From the NCBI GenBank assembly GCA_050084515.1, contig CM114275.1:7130001-7194000 (forward strand): DNA of 64,000 bases, read 5' to 3'. Source of the DNA: Blasia pusilla (lineage: Eukaryota; Marchantiophyta; Marchantiopsida; Blasiales). Positions 23,310 through 35,205 of the stretch are shown here, piece after piece. The position numbers were made by a program, and so were the translations under genes. Under the pieces are notes generated by a model. It was given only the letters and a program-made list of their open reading frames with translations, ran no database searches and was not told the origin of the DNA. Numbering within the stretch: the first letter of the stretch is position 1; each line of letters opens with the position of its first letter.

Positions 23310-24206
23310 CACCGTGCGGCATACTTTAGGGGCATGTCCGCACCGGCACGCGCTTGTGTCAATTTTAGAGAACTTCTGTAATATAGTTCTGACTACTTCT
23401 ATAGTCGTGACTAAAAACACTTTGAAGGCCCACAAACCCTACCCCTGAGGGTCGTGCCTCTTCGTAAACATTTAGCGGTGTGAGGTGACCTTCCCCTAAT
23501 TAGGGCTTGATTAAAATCGTATCTAACCGAGATTGTCACAGTGGATTGACGAATGGGGGATACGCAACAAGAAGGCTAGAATTGATTGTCCGATGTATGA
23601 AGCAAATGTCCTTGAAACACAGCCTTTGAGGTGTTCAATAATGAACACCTACATTTCGCTGTTCATACATTTTTCGTGTCACTGCATTTCTGATCACTAA
23701 ACTTGTATTTGCTCTGAGTGTTTCGACCATTTGTCTTTTATTTTTGAACAGGGTGTCATGGACTCTATCTATTCATGAGGTGATTACACATGAGTGCTTT
23801 ACTTTCTTGGAAATTCAGGAATCGACAAGCGTGGGACAAAACATTGATCCTCACAGGATTACAAAGTTTACCACCAATTACACGTGGAGGCACATGTGAT
23901 CATTCATAACATGTAAGACACATCGGAATAAGGTAAGGAGGAATTTGTTAAGGTATCATTCAAGAGTACAAACTTAGGGACAAAGATCAAGAATACATCT
24001 GCAAGTTGTATGATCTAATTTGATTGACAATGGTATCCTTTTGGTCCATACCATTTCATCCACAATAGTTCAGCAGACCATGACCTATAGCCCAACTAAT
24101 GTAACCTAACCTTCTTGGATAGACCTTCATAACACAAAAATGGTAAGGGAAAATGTGCCCCTGAGCGATACACCAAACGGCTGCATTGCACTTGCACAAA
24201 ATAGAA
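23310..24206. other. MULE interior without recognised coding sequence
   Basis: I see short words typical of a 3' untranslated region but no motif or repeat border. The plus frames are short. The MULE transposase 3' end and the start of the region between the two convergent genes fall here. Confidence 0.4.
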
Positions 24207-24444
24207 GAACCATAAGGCCATACATTAAGAATGCAATCTGCCCGTTTCTGGTTTGTCCGGAATCGCGAAAAGACGAACTTGAGCCTACGTGCGGTAGGTA
24301 CTCTCCTATACTTACTCGGAAAGATGAACCATAAGGCCATACATTAAGAACAGAAATCTGCCCGTTTCTGGTTTGTCCAAAGCAGAAAGACAGTAACTTG
24401 AGCCTACGTGCGGTAGGTACTCTCCTATACTTACTCTAAGGAAT
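24207..24444. repeat. Tandem duplication, 119-bp period
   Basis: GAACCATAAGGCCATACATT begins both copies (24207 and 24326). The shared text runs through CTGCCCGTTTCTGGTTTGTC and CTTGAGCCTACGTGCGGTAG to CTATACTTACT. The middle differs more (GGAATCGCGAAAAGACG against AAAGCAGAAAGACAG). It sits between the convergent genes. Confidence 0.9.
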
Positions 24445-25086
24445 CGCCACGATCATGAACTAAGTCCTAAACATCCATAAAAATATGATGATATGAACTC
24501 CCGCCAAAATGCTTGAAAATTTCTGCAGAAAGTCACCGCACACACATACGCTCTGAAGCATGTTAGGATAGTAGTAACCGTCATATACACAACACATTTG
24601 TGCAAATTGACACAGGAAAGTAAGACCAAAGAGAGAAGCGACACATTACCGCAAGTGGTCCAAAGGTATGTTGTCATAATCGCCGAGGAAACACATCAAA
24701 AAGTATGACAAACAACCTCTGCAATGAAAGTTCACACATAGGTCGGAGAGATTAAATGCCAATCACCGGATGAAAGGATAATCATAACAGTAAAATCGCA
24801 TGATGCATCTACACACTCACCAAAATGTGATCACCCGTGGTGGTCAAGGACTTGAAGACATCCCATCTAGAGGCCGCTTAATCGGAGTGAGAACTCGAGG
24901 TAAAGGTGTGGCCTGAAATTCATCAAAGACTAACCCCTTCAATACCGTCCCTGCAAAGGTAAGACCAAAGGGTCTTCATGGCTTATGCCCCGGTCCTTGA
25001 GTCCCATTTGCAGTGGTTTCAACACATTACAACATATCAACACAAGCACAATTCGGAGATGGTCCAAGACATACAATAAAACAATG

Positions 25087-27533
25087 TCATCGAGAAATGA
25101 GCAGAATGCAAGACACATGTTGTGAAGCCATCATCATCCCTCTGTTTCGGGCTTTTTCTTCTTTAGTCATGCCCTTGGGTGCTCTTTCCATGATTTGTGG
25201 ATCCGCTTGCAATACCACTTCATCGGGGGTATGCGAGTCTTCTATTGGGCCTTCATCATCACCTGGCCCATGACTATCCATGACCGGGCTAGATTCACCC
25301 ACTTCCATGTAAACTTCCGGGTTCAGCCGGCGGGATTTCGAGATCCTACCGCACCCTTACCTCGCTTCGCACCTTCTCACCACGCGACGTTACGTGTCCA
25401 AAGCGTCGCTGGTCTCCTCCGATCTGAATCAAAAGCAGTGTCCTCCTCACTCTGCTCGACATGATCTCCCGCAATACCCTCCTCACCACCCTCGCTTGGC
25501 GCTTGCTCCTCTGTATCACATGGCGCCCGGTACTATGCGTGGTGGGTTGGGGACTTGGGAGATGTGTACCATCTGAGTCGAGTCACTGGAATCTATGATT
25601 TCCACATCCAAGCCACCACCGCACATCTACAAGTTGTTAGAGACAATGCGGAATTACAAAGGGATACAATGGGAAATCATGAACTCACAACTCTTCGACA
25701 ATTCATCTTGAGAAATTTGCATGAAATGAAGCAAAGATCGCACCGGACAACCGCATCAGCAAGGGAGCAGCCGACCCCATCCACATACATACGAGAGACT
25801 TTGTCCCCTGAACTTGGCAAGAATGCTAGGTTTACTCTTCTCTTTCCAGATCTTGTAGTTAAACTTGAAGCGTGGGAGGTAGTACTCCTCACCGATGTAC
25901 CATGCATGCCTTTGTGCTCGGCGCATTTCATCTAGAACATGTAGGGAATGTTCAACCTGATCTTTGCCTGGTTTCGGCTCCATCATCCCATCGATACGGT
26001 TCTGTCTGTCCCATGATCCACAAGTGCGGCTAGATGATGGAAAGCGGCCATGCATCTCCAGAGGTGGAACGCTGACCTCTATCTCTGAGGGATAGTAGTA
26101 GGGAGAAGCCGGCGGCCCGACTCAATCCATCCCCGACAAAGTGGTGGTAGGGCACACAAGGGCACCCTCTAGCTCCTCTCGGACCTTCTCATACTCGTGT
26201 ATCCTAGCTAAACCTGCCCATGAGATATGACCGTGTTCTTCTGTCCTATAGCCCTCAAAAGAAATCAAAAGATCTGGCAAAATGGGCATAGGTACAAACG
26301 GGCCCGCTGCCCGTTTCGAATGCTCCTTCGCTTTCTTTATCGAACATAGACCTTCTTGTTTTCTGCGATGAGCCAGCGTTCTTTGACGGTGCCTCGCAAA
26401 CACAAGTTGGCTGCAGATGGGGTAGCCTGGTTCCCTGCACAATTTTGGAACATAAATGAATGAAGTCTTGAGGATCATAGAGCACATACACCAAACATTG
26501 CTACCATCTCACTAACTGCGTATGAAGAAGAAGAAGTCCTACACCCTTACCATCATCTTCATCTTCATCCTCCACGTCGTCTCGGTCGTAGTCTGCTTCC
26601 ACTTTCTTCTTACCACTCGCCCTTGGTGTTCCAGGCACCGGCCTCAACCAATGTGATGCAATGTGCGAGTTAAAAGTTTCTGGACGGAAAATTCTGGTTT
26701 TGGCTATAATACTTTAGCCAAAAGCAGGATTTCCTGGTTGTCACCGGGTCATCTATATCTGAAAAGTTGACAGAATTTCTACTTCATACAGACACACTAA
26801 GAATCTGTATGAACATCCCAGCAATCCGAAATATGTAAATTTGTGAAGGACACAAACATAAGAAAACCTACTTCTACCCTAAGCCTAACATGGACCACGT
26901 GGTCAAGGTCTTGAGGAGCCCCAACTACCTGCCAAACACAAGACGACAAAGACTCGAATTGGTTAGCCTTGCCAACGGGGAACAACATACATGCATGAGG
27001 AATTCAGGTGTACCATGTAAATACCGCAAATGTAATCACGCTAAACGTAAAACAAACAATTCCAGAAGGAAACAAGGTTCCGAGGAATACCCCGGGATAA
27101 ATTCAGAAGGGTCATGGAACTTAGTACTTCGGACAAATCTGAAATGTGCTCATTCCCAATCGGTGCTTTGTCATCCACATCATCTGGGTCGAAAAAGGTA
27201 GATATTTTTAGGAGTAACTCCGATAACCCAAGGAACAGGGTCCTTCTCCTCAGAGGTGGACACTCTCCTCTTTAACCGGATTGTACAAACAATCTTGGCA
27301 AGCATGTATTGTTTGGATGCCCCCATCAAATGTTTAATGTCCTTAATTCGGACATCATTCATCTTACCTCCCTGGTTTTCCACGACCAGAAATTCAGTCT
27401 GGAAGTAAGAGTCTAACCATACATGGTCCCTCACCAACCGGGCCTTGGGTGAGAATGCAACATTAAATCCAGCATGTATCGGTGCGTGTTCTAGACACTT
27501 ATAAGTTTCAACGGAAACCCTAAGACAATCCAC
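25087..27533 (-). pseudogene. Second MULE gene, unknown product, interrupted
   Basis: No family recognised. Three coding-like blocks follow in minus order. Block 1, 27533-27180, contains KARLVRDHVWLDSYFQTEFL, VENQGGKMNDVRIKDIKHLM and KYMLAKIVCTIRLKRRV-like sequence. It stops at 27180, but the next frame carries on with acidic FFDPDDVDDKAPIGNEHISD (about 27190-27130), pointing to a frameshift or splice. Block 2, 26487-25756, is one frame of about 240 codons interrupted by a single TGA at 26122-26124 (CGA to TGA would fit deamination of methylated CpG). It includes GHISWAGLARIHEYEKVREE, MEPKPGKDQVEHSLHVLDEM and RHAWYIGEEYYLPRFKFNYK, soluble and charged. Block 3, 25308-25087, is acidic (DSHGPGDDEGPIEDSHTPDE). 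Converging with the transposase inside one element suggests an accessory role in transposition. The sensible reading frame is seen; the function is unknown. Confidence 0.6.
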
Positions 27534-29590
27534 TCATCCAAATACAACTGGAGTGAGGATGCAAGCGCTTGCACACAATATCGCTAGAAAAAAATCTGAA
27601 CTAGAATCGCTATGTACTATGGGGCTAACCCATGTCTGAAGATTGCACTTTGGTTCACGATAGAAGACCAATCACGTTTTCAGGTTTGTTAACCTGAATT
27701 CCCAACAACCGCAACCCCTTGGCATGTAAAAACATCGGGTGACCCGACATGGCCCTAATGTTTTGATCCTTGGTGGCTTTAAACCTACCTCCCATATCGC
27801 CTCAAAAACGAATCATCGATGGCGGACTTCGGTGTTACTAATGATCTTCAAACCTACACAATACCAAAACAAGCACAATTCAAGAAGCTTATGAGAACCC
27901 TCGTTTGATTTATCCTTGTCCAAGATGGTCCGAATTGCTAGCGACTTGTTTCGAATTCACAAAGGAGCACAAACATTATCATGAGTAACGATTGATGCAC
28001 AAATTGATGTCAAAGAAAAGTAAACCCTATTCATAGAAAAACCTCGTAAGCCCCAACCGTCCCAATTTGATGATGAAAAATGAAGTTCGAGATAAGCGGG
28101 CTATGGGGATGCAAGCATCGAAAGTCTAGCTTTAAATAGAGTCAGGATAAAACTTAGAGTGGAGAGATGTCCAACAACAAGTCCAAAATATGACCAAAGT
28201 AATGATCGCAGTCTCATGGAGCTTCTTGACAGATTTAACGAGTACCTTAATAGCCGATAGCATACTTCACTTGAGACGATCGTCTTCGGTGAAAAGGTGT
28301 TGACTCCCCTTCAGTATCGTACTCACTATTGCCAAACTACGATAAATTTTCAGATGCCCAATGACCGGACTAAGGCCAAAGTATCCAGTGGCAAATGAAC
28401 TAGTCTTGGTATGGTCCCATACATCCAGTAAAGAGGTAGGAATCCAACACCGCTATGATGCAAAGAAAAGACCTAACATAGGTACCAAAATCTCCGAATC
28501 TTCGCTCTCGACGGTGGAGTGATTTATGTCGTTTCCTATGGGTGGACGTCGAGAATCGCAGAGGAATGATAGAGCCGTGAATGACCCCACCAAACCCTAA
28601 AACAGCGATCATAACACAGGCGGAAAGAAGAGGATAGTCAACACTTGTCCTCGGAGACGTGAGTCTTCAAAACTCCATTACTAGCTGCTGAACTCCATCT
28701 TTACATTGAGCTAAATCTTTCACTTCCATCTAAAAATGCACCTTATCTATCCCCGACAATCACTCACTTAGTCTTACTTAAAGGCTACCAAGTTTTGCTC
28801 TGCCTAAAAGCTGTGGCTCTCAAAGCTTCTTCTGCCTCACATGAGATGAATCTTCTCATGGACATCGGGCCACTTTGAAATCAATCTTACACAAGCTCAA
28901 TCTTGTTTTTCTTATACACAAGGTCAAGATCTACAAACAATCAACATGTATGTCGGACCGGCACCACCTCCAATATTGCAAAACCTTCTCGTGTGCTCTT
29001 GCGATACACTCAACATTTGACACATCTGTGTGACTACTCATTTCGACTCGTTGGGTTTAGGAATCAAGGTTCTATACGGACGAGTCAACCACGTCAAGTG
29101 GGAGACTACGCGTCTTTGATCGCTAGGATTCTAGCTTGATAACGAAATTCAGATTACCAAACTTCGGTGTAAGCACTCGCTCTGCTTTGCTGAATGGCTA
29201 CTTTACGTAAGCAATATCCGAAGCAAACTTTTAGTTCTCCGAGTCGGATCGTAGGAGACCGAACAAGAAATCAAAGCAATGAATCTTTGGCATAATGCCG
29301 ATTCTTCAATTTTCACATTGTCTTCCAAGGAAATTCAAAAATCATGTCACAGGTATGTTCTCTGTGATGATCGTGGATGAGTTTTGGCTTTCGTAGTCCC
29401 TTTGATGATAGACCTTGCCAAGTACTCTGTCCGTCTATAGGCGGCATTGATGCTATGAGTGAAAGATTAGGCGATCTGTCACACATCGTCAAAACCTGGT
29501 CAATGACGAGGCCAACAAAAGCGCAGGGGACACCACACACCGATATCCGCCCAAGGTCGATATTCCAATCGCTCCCAAGACAAAACAATA
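27534..29590. other. MULE interior, right of the second gene
   Basis: Mixed composition with no recognised protein. It may contain the promoter, 5' exon(s) or introns of the minus-strand gene, since that gene has no clear start at 27533 (the frame begins with GTG after a stop). Open frames at 28903-29139 and 29377-29610 are short and without motifs. Confidence 0.35.
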
Positions 29591-29599
29591 CAACGGAGT

Positions 29600-30480
29600 T
29601 CTCGGATTGAACACATCGCGATCGAAAGTGGAGAGAGCTCGAGGAGAGACGACATCGCGGAGTAGAGACGGTGAAAGCGGAGCGACCAAAAGTGGAGAAA
29701 GACAAAAGCGGAGCAAAATCTGAGAACGGAGTTTAGGTTTACAAAAATGCTCGGATCGAATGGATGGAAAGCGGAGAGAGCTCGAGAGCAAATGGAGCGA
29801 GATAGAGCCGAACTTTCTCAAACGCTGGACAAGTTCAACACAAGGGACATGTTCACTGTTGTGAACGGAGGTCATTTCTTTGGAAAACGAATCAAGATCG
29901 GATAGAATTCGTCCCTAAAGGAGTGGAAAATATAGGTATACGCACTTGTGCGTGCATGCCGAACTTATCGTGAGGCTGGGGTCACAAAAAGGAGTTCCTC
30001 AAAAGTGAACAAGTTTTTAAACGCTGAACAAGTTCAACAAAAATATGTGTATACGCACTAGTGTCAAACTTGTCGATGAGTTGGGGCCGCAAATCTTCAG
30101 GATTTCCGGATGCGAGAGAGCAGAGAGAGCGAGAGAGAGCGCGACGAAGTCCAAAGCGAGGCAAAAGCGATGAAAGCCCTCGGCGACACCAACAGAGCGG
30201 GAGGAAGCGAAATCGGAGAGCCGCGGCAGCAAGCGGAGAGAGCCGCGGCGGCACCAGCAGAGAGAGCCGCGAAATCTTCAGGATTTCCAGATCTTCAGGA
30301 GAGAGAGCAGGCGAGAGAGAGCGCGCGACGAAGTCAAAGCGGGCGAAGCGATGAAAGCCTCGGCGACACCAACAGAGCGAGGCGAAACGAAACAGAGCGG
30401 GAGGAAGCCGAAAGCGGAGAGAGCCGCGGCGACACCAACAGAGCGAAACAGAGCGGGAGGAAGCCGAAAGCGAGCGGACT
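29600..30480. repeat. Purine-rich, internally repetitive sub-terminal region
   Basis: GAGAGAGC/GAGGAAGC words alternate with larger repeats. CAGGATTTCC(G/A)GAT occurs near 30098 and 30282. CGATGAAAGCC(C)TCGGCGAC with CACCAACAGAGCG occurs near 30169 and 30349 and partly at 30424. AACGCTG(G/A)ACAAGTTCAACA occurs at 29821 and 30020. The long open frames over it on both strands (for example 29982-30515 minus) are products of biased composition, rich in S/R/L/F or R/E/S, and I do not call them genes. Confidence 0.8.
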
Positions 30481-30615
30481 GCCTCAGACGGACGGACATC
30501 GTCCATCCGTGCCATACTCCTAAACGTCGTCCGTCAGACGCCGTCCGTCCCTCCAACGGAAGAGGATGGGGACCAAACTTCGCCGGGGCGCCCTCTCCGT
30601 CCGTCTCCGGACGGC

Positions 30616-30810
30616 GTCCGTCTCATTAGCACCGTCTCGTTTAGATCCGTCCGTTCTCCGTCGTGACCTCCCTGTCCTCTGTCGCGACCTCTTTACCCTG
30701 AGTCGCGACCTCTCCATCCCGGGGCTCCCGAACCTGAAACCTAAGCCCGACCCAGCTCGAGGTAGACGCTACCCTAGGCGCCTTGAATGCGATTCCGGGA
30801 CAAAGTATGG
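30616..30810 (-). repeat. Right terminal inverted repeat of the MULE
   Basis: Reverse complement begins CCATACTTTGTCCCGG and follows the left copy (18662-18874) with few substitutions and one deletion. It is followed outside by ACATCTCGGGTGAGTCGAG, which has no counterpart at the left border. Confidence 0.9.
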
Positions 30811-31448
30811 ACATCTCGGGTGAGTCGAGTCGGGTCATGGTGCGTGTGCCGTACGAGGACTACATCTGTATACGGACAGTAACGGACTTTGACGAGTGGC
30901 TGGCCCGTGCAGGCAGCGCACTTGTTTCCCTGCAGGTTACATCTGCCGGTCAAGCTTTTCCGTACGGGATCGACTCTGTCCACTGTCCACGCCGACTACT
31001 CCTCCACGGAGTTTGACAAAGGGGCGGATGTGTTTTTTATCCTTCGTTCGTTTGCAGTGACTGGTCGGGCAGCTAAACCTTTCGTCCGCCTGTCAACTCT
31101 GTTGAATCTGTTCTTATCTGGGTCATGGTCTGCCGTACGGCGCTTTTCGAAGCCGTTGTCCGGGGCAGATCCAACTCGGTTAGGAAGTTAACAATGAGTC
31201 GGACAGAGGTTAACATGTGCCGGGGAGCAAAAGAGCGAGTTCGGCTCTTGTGGTTGCGGAGTAACCGGTGACGCGTCGCTTGTTTCCACCTATAACTCAA
31301 AACCTCTTTATGGTATATGATTATGATGGCATAGAGCCATTTACAAGTGTATCCCACCTCGGATACAATTGCCGCTCTGGGAGGTTGCTCGCTTTTCTTT
31401 TCACCCTTATACTATGCTCCACCTTTTATAAGGCTTTTAAAAAAAGAA
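30811..31448. other. Flank between MULE end and the 113-bp repeat
   Basis: CpG-rich, without a recognised protein. Open plus frames (30783-31016, 30889-31191) overlap in different phases and share no motif. Near the 3' end CCTTTTATAAGGC (about 31422-31434) is TATA-like and lies directly upstream of the 113-bp repeat and the frame that follows, so it could be a promoter remnant (inference). Confidence 0.35.
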
Positions 31449-31640
31449 AGATGCACTTCGATAAAAACGAGTGATGGAAAACCCATCGGAAGTACAAAAG
31501 AGGGGGACTCAAAGAGTCAAAACCTGAAGGCCACAACACGACCAGAAAAGGAAGAAGGGGGCATTCCCCCCCCTAACGACGAAACTCACCAACAGCAGAG
31601 ACAATATCAGCAACAACAAGAGAGCTATGACTACTACTAA
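31347..31640 (+). CDS. Short hypothetical frame with Gln-rich tail, contains the 113-bp repeat
   Basis: The frame runs through the direct repeat (CTSIKTSDGKPIGSTKEGDS) into a different C-terminal tail, NDETHQQQRQYQQQQ, ending in YDYY. At the other repeat copy (18278-18466) the same frame is open but ends in a different tail. Low-complexity Q-rich endings also arise from CAACAG runs, as here, so translation is uncertain. No family is recognised. Confidence 0.2.
   Translation: MYPTSDTIAALGGCSLFFSPLYYAPPFIRLLKKERCTSIKTSDGKPIGSTKEGDSKSQNLKATTRPEKEEGGIPPPNDETHQQQRQYQQQQESYDYY
31449..31561. repeat. 113-bp direct repeat, right copy
   Basis: One mismatch to 18293-18405 over its whole length, same orientation. 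See the left copy for the interpretation. The sequence after it (a run of C) is unrelated to that after the left copy. Confidence 0.9.
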
Positions 31641-31833
31641 GTGGGCCTCTAGCGCCGGCGTCTCAAACTTGGCCAAAATCCCATTATGGCTTGTTTGCAC
31701 GCTATGGGAGACCCTTTATTTATATGATTAGCTAAGGACAACCCATTTCTAGTGGAGATGATGGCGCGTCCGTGATGAACCTCTCCCCATAGCCCCATAC
31801 ATCTCTATGGCCGGGGGATGAAGATGTGTCCCT

Positions 31834-32250
31834 TTAGTCGATCAGATATGTCTTCTTAGAGCCGCTCCTTGTAGCATTAAGCCCTTGGGCCACCACTTGG
31901 GCTCGACCTTGCCTCCCGCGTAGGATCTTTACCACGTCCGCCACAACCACCTCAGCCTCACGTGTCATGTAGAGATCGGCACGAATGAGGGAATCCCGCA
32001 AGGAGTAGTGCCTCTCTCTACGCACATGGAAGCCACTCTCCCAGCAATCTGAACATGATATCCCGCTTTGCATCGTGAGTGGCTATCCTCTCACCCCAAG
32101 CAATGACAGCGTGCCAAATGCACACCAAGTGGATCAGGCTCGGCGCGATGGTTGGGGAGGCCCAAGCGGAACCGCATCGCTGTGGTATAGGTAAGTGGTG
32201 CGTCGGAAAGCTGGAGAAGGGCGCGCCCCTACCCATGAGCCTGCCCCTTT
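31834..32250 (-). pseudogene. Fragment resembling the C-terminal part of a reverse-transcriptase element
   Basis: On the minus strand HDAKRDIMFRLLGEWLP (about 32090-32040) is followed, after a frame change, by SGFHVRRERHYSLRDSLIRA and DLYMTREAEVVVADVV (about 32040-31915). The order H-D-x2-R-D-I, a G-F-x-V-R-x-E step and D-L/V-x-V-A-D-V is what I associate with the C-terminal domain of non-LTR-like plant reverse-transcriptase proteins, possibly of the same kind as the element at 1-2602. The assignment rests on memory of the pattern only. The upstream part and the ends of the element are missing. Confidence 0.4.
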
Positions 32251-32599
32251 CCGGAGCAAGAGCGAACGGGCCCTAACCTCCATGGGGATATTTCGGACAT
32301 AGTGCCTCTAAAAACTGCCTCAAAGTGGGCTTCTATCAAGGAAGATTGGAGCCCAGACTGACCGGAGGTAACTAAGGAGGAGAAAGTGGGGAGAAAGGCT
32401 TTTAAAGGTGGTAGAGACCGTGGTATTGTAGGGCTAACTTTCCCTATGCATGGGGTCTGGAATGCTTTTGGATGGGTCCGCTTTTCTTTGTTTTTTCGTT
32501 TGATGGCTTCTCTGAATATTTTTAAAAAGTTTTCTATGATTAGTAGAGTTGCGTTCTGCGTGTTTTGTCAAGGTCTTGGTTAGTTGGAGCTTTCAATTA

Positions 32600-34480
32600 T
32601 TGGGATGACTCAAAAGTAGGTTAAGGTGGAATCATGAGAGGAGTCTGAAAAGAGAGAGGATCTTACATCCCCATGTTTGGAGGCATGAAAGTGTAGCGTA
32701 TCATTTCCAACATTGTGATGATAGTTTTGCAAAAAGTTTAGCCTATGAACACGTCAAATGAAGGTCCCATTTTTAATGACAGTGTTACCCCAGGACTATC
32801 TAAATTTTTTGTATATGTATATTTTATGGAGAAATGTAATATGCACCTAAAATAACCATGGGGTGAGGTTGGAATCAAAAGCAAGATATTGAATTGCTTA
32901 CTGTGGTGTGATTTCTTCCCGATGATTTTGATATCTTGTGCTCTAATGGAAAATTTGGAGGAAATTCTTTCTTACCTCTTTATGGAATTTGCAAGTATAA
33001 CATATGTATGTTCAAGTAAAATTTTGAAGATCAAATAATGACCTGAATTCAACTGAAATCCTATAATATAGACTAATAATATGCTTTTGCATGCATGTTT
33101 AAAGCATTTGTATGGAATCCCCTAGCAAACTATTTTGAGATTATGTCCAAGATGGTATGAGGGAGAAACGTTGGTAACATAAGAGTCATAACAAGCATGA
33201 GGAAATGAGAGGGAAAATTGGGCACTTGACACCCGCATGAAGTTTTACATCTATGAGGACCTAAGAACAAGCAATACTACAATTTTTCTACTACACCACC
33301 TAAATAAATAGAAAAAAAGGGGGTAATTTCTAGGTGATTACCTCTATGCTACTATTTTGTAAGAAAATTTTGGATACCTAGTTTCAAACTTGGTTCTATT
33401 TAGAATTTTCCATAAACTTTATCCCATAAAGGACATCTTATTGGAGAAATTTTTAGGCCCTATGTTGATAATGAGTGAATTTTTTCCAAATCAGGTCATG
33501 GATAGTTTTGGAAGTGGATCAGGTATATATATTCTATCTTGTATACGTGATTTTATTGTCAAGTTCACTTTAGAAAGCATCATTTCCATATCAATCCATT
33601 GTACATCTATTGCATCATAAGTGAACAAAGTTTTGTTATTATTATGGTCGGAAGACTTGTACCAATTACACATGACACGAAAAATCCTTCCCTTCTGTCT
33701 AGGAGGAGGTATAGGCTGTCCAACAAGTCTAAGGCCCTACGACGTCTTGACCAATGTGAACCATTCTTTTGAATCATAAACACAATACGCCCCAACCAAT
33801 ACTCCTTTTTTGCAACTCTTGCCTCCACTGCAATTTGTGTCTCTTATCCCTTCCTTTTCTTTGACTTTTTTGATCTTGTGGAAGGGCCAATGTCTGCTGT
33901 AGATTCAAATAAAACTATGATATCACTACCAACATCAACCAAACAAGTTGGGCAATTAGGATCACGCTCCTCTCCCTTGCCACTAGTGTAAAACGTCTTT
34001 TGGGCTATTCAAGTTAGCATGTCCTTTGACATAAAAGGATTGCAAGATAAGGGATTTAGAAGGGTGGATTTATGACAATATTTCCTTCATAAGTTACAGT
34101 AGGCATTATTGCATGGGGAATCGTTACAGTATTCAGTTTTGCTTGACAACCACCTTCATAGAGAGTTGCGAATTTTCAAGTATTTCATGAGAGCTCAAAG
34201 ATTAAAATATTATTGGCAACAAGCAGCAAAATTTGATTCACTGATCACTCTATAGAGAACTGTCCACAAGAGACGACATTGGTTTCAGCTTTCAACCACA
34301 CATTTCGTGTTGGAAAACTACGGGTGCAACTGAATACTAGAGTTGAGTGCTCGTCCAAGATTGGCGCATGGTGACTCCATAGAGAAGCACATGACTGCAG
34401 TGGAGAGATGGTAAGGAGAGGAAGAATTTTTTGGGTGCATTAGGTTGCAAATATATCTCTTTCACGACCAAATCAGAATC
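32600..34480. other. AT-rich spacer, nothing recognised
   Basis: Open frames at 33390-33620 (plus) and 33607-33828 (minus) have no motifs. No repeat border or RNA gene is visible. A GA microsatellite follows at 34484-34500. Confidence 0.4.
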
Positions 34481-34483
34481 AAA

Positions 34484-34500
34484 AGAGAGAGAGAGAGAGG
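34484..34500. repeat. (GA)n microsatellite
   Basis: Uninterrupted GA dinucleotides ending in GG, at the left edge of the stretch that precedes the Helitron-like element. Confidence 0.85.
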
Positions 34501-34723
34501 TCACATGCTTACCTGAATCAGCCTCAAAACAAGAGGGTGGATAATAATAAGCCGACCAATGCCAAACAATGGCGAACCAAATTCAACAATAAGTCGAAAT
34601 GATAGACATACACGAACGATTCCAGAGAAGCAGAGTCTCCGAGATTCCAGTATCGCAAGATGTATGAAGGGACCAATAAGAAAACACATGGCAGTAATAA
34701 AAGGAAGAGGAAAGAATCCATGA

Positions 34724-35118
34724 TCTATATTATTATTGCATAATCTCTTTTTGATTTTTGAACACTTCTCTTTTTGACACGTGGCCCTCTTAGCCAATAA
34801 GATCGCTCACCGCCCTCATTCTCTGCCAATAGGATCATTTGAAATTGAATTAAAAGATTGAATCATTCATATCCATATTTTAAATATTTTCCATAGAATA
34901 TGAGTCATAAATATAATAAGGATGTATGAAAATTCGAAGGCCACATAGCATAGGAAAACGAAAAAAGGAAGACCCTCAAAATGTAATTTTGAAATAGAGA
35001 AAGGCTCCCCTCTCTGAAGAACCGGAAAGTATCCTACACACTACACTAGTAAAACTGGTTTCCTAATCCGAATTTATGCAAACATTAATATGTTGCCCGT
35101 GCTGCGCACGAGTGACAA
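34724..35118 (+). mobile_element. Helitron-like element with 5' terminus and 3' hairpin but decayed end
   Basis: A|TCTATATTATTATTGCATAA begins at 34724. Near 35096 a hairpin CCGTGC-TGC-GCACGA is present, the same form as in the Helitrons at 10278-10430 and 62119-62287. The expected CTAG about 10 nt later is missing (GTGACAATTTTCC instead), so the last bases have mutated or been replaced. The interior contains no protein frame. Confidence 0.55.
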
Positions 35119-35205
35119 TTTTCCCTTTAATTTAATTATTACCTCAAAATGACATCCCTTAATAATACAAGAGTCTCAGGAAGACAAGTGTCACAAGTGT
35201 TAACA

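Larger units (their letters stand above)
18662..30810. mobile_element. Mutator-like DNA transposon (MULE), about 12.1 kb, with two convergent genes
   Basis: Seen: the ends 18662-18874 and 30616-30810 are inverted copies of each other beginning CCATACTTTGTCCCGG. Inside are a plus-strand transposase with MULE-type DDE motifs and a SWIM finger (19690-22886) and minus-strand coding remnants (25087-27533). Sub-terminal GTCCGTCTCCGGAC-type repeats sit at both ends. Known: MULEs have long inverted repeats, 8-11 bp target duplications and DDE transposases, often with a C-terminal SWIM domain; maize MuDR also carries two converging genes. Odd: the bases just outside the ends (GCCGAAGG left, ACATCTCGG right) do not form a target duplication, so one border is wrong, mutated or rearranged. 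Both genes contain stops or frame changes, so the copy is probably non-autonomous. Confidence 0.85.

Noticed and set aside
29982-30523. Long overlapping open frames on both strands
   Set aside because: They run through purine-rich GAGAGC repeats with strong composition bias; the encoded R/E/S- or S/R/L/F-rich strings have no motif and the frames are shadows of each other.
18662-30810. MULE target-site duplication
   Set aside because: The bases next to the two ends (GCCGAAGG and ACATCTCGG) do not match in any register I tried.
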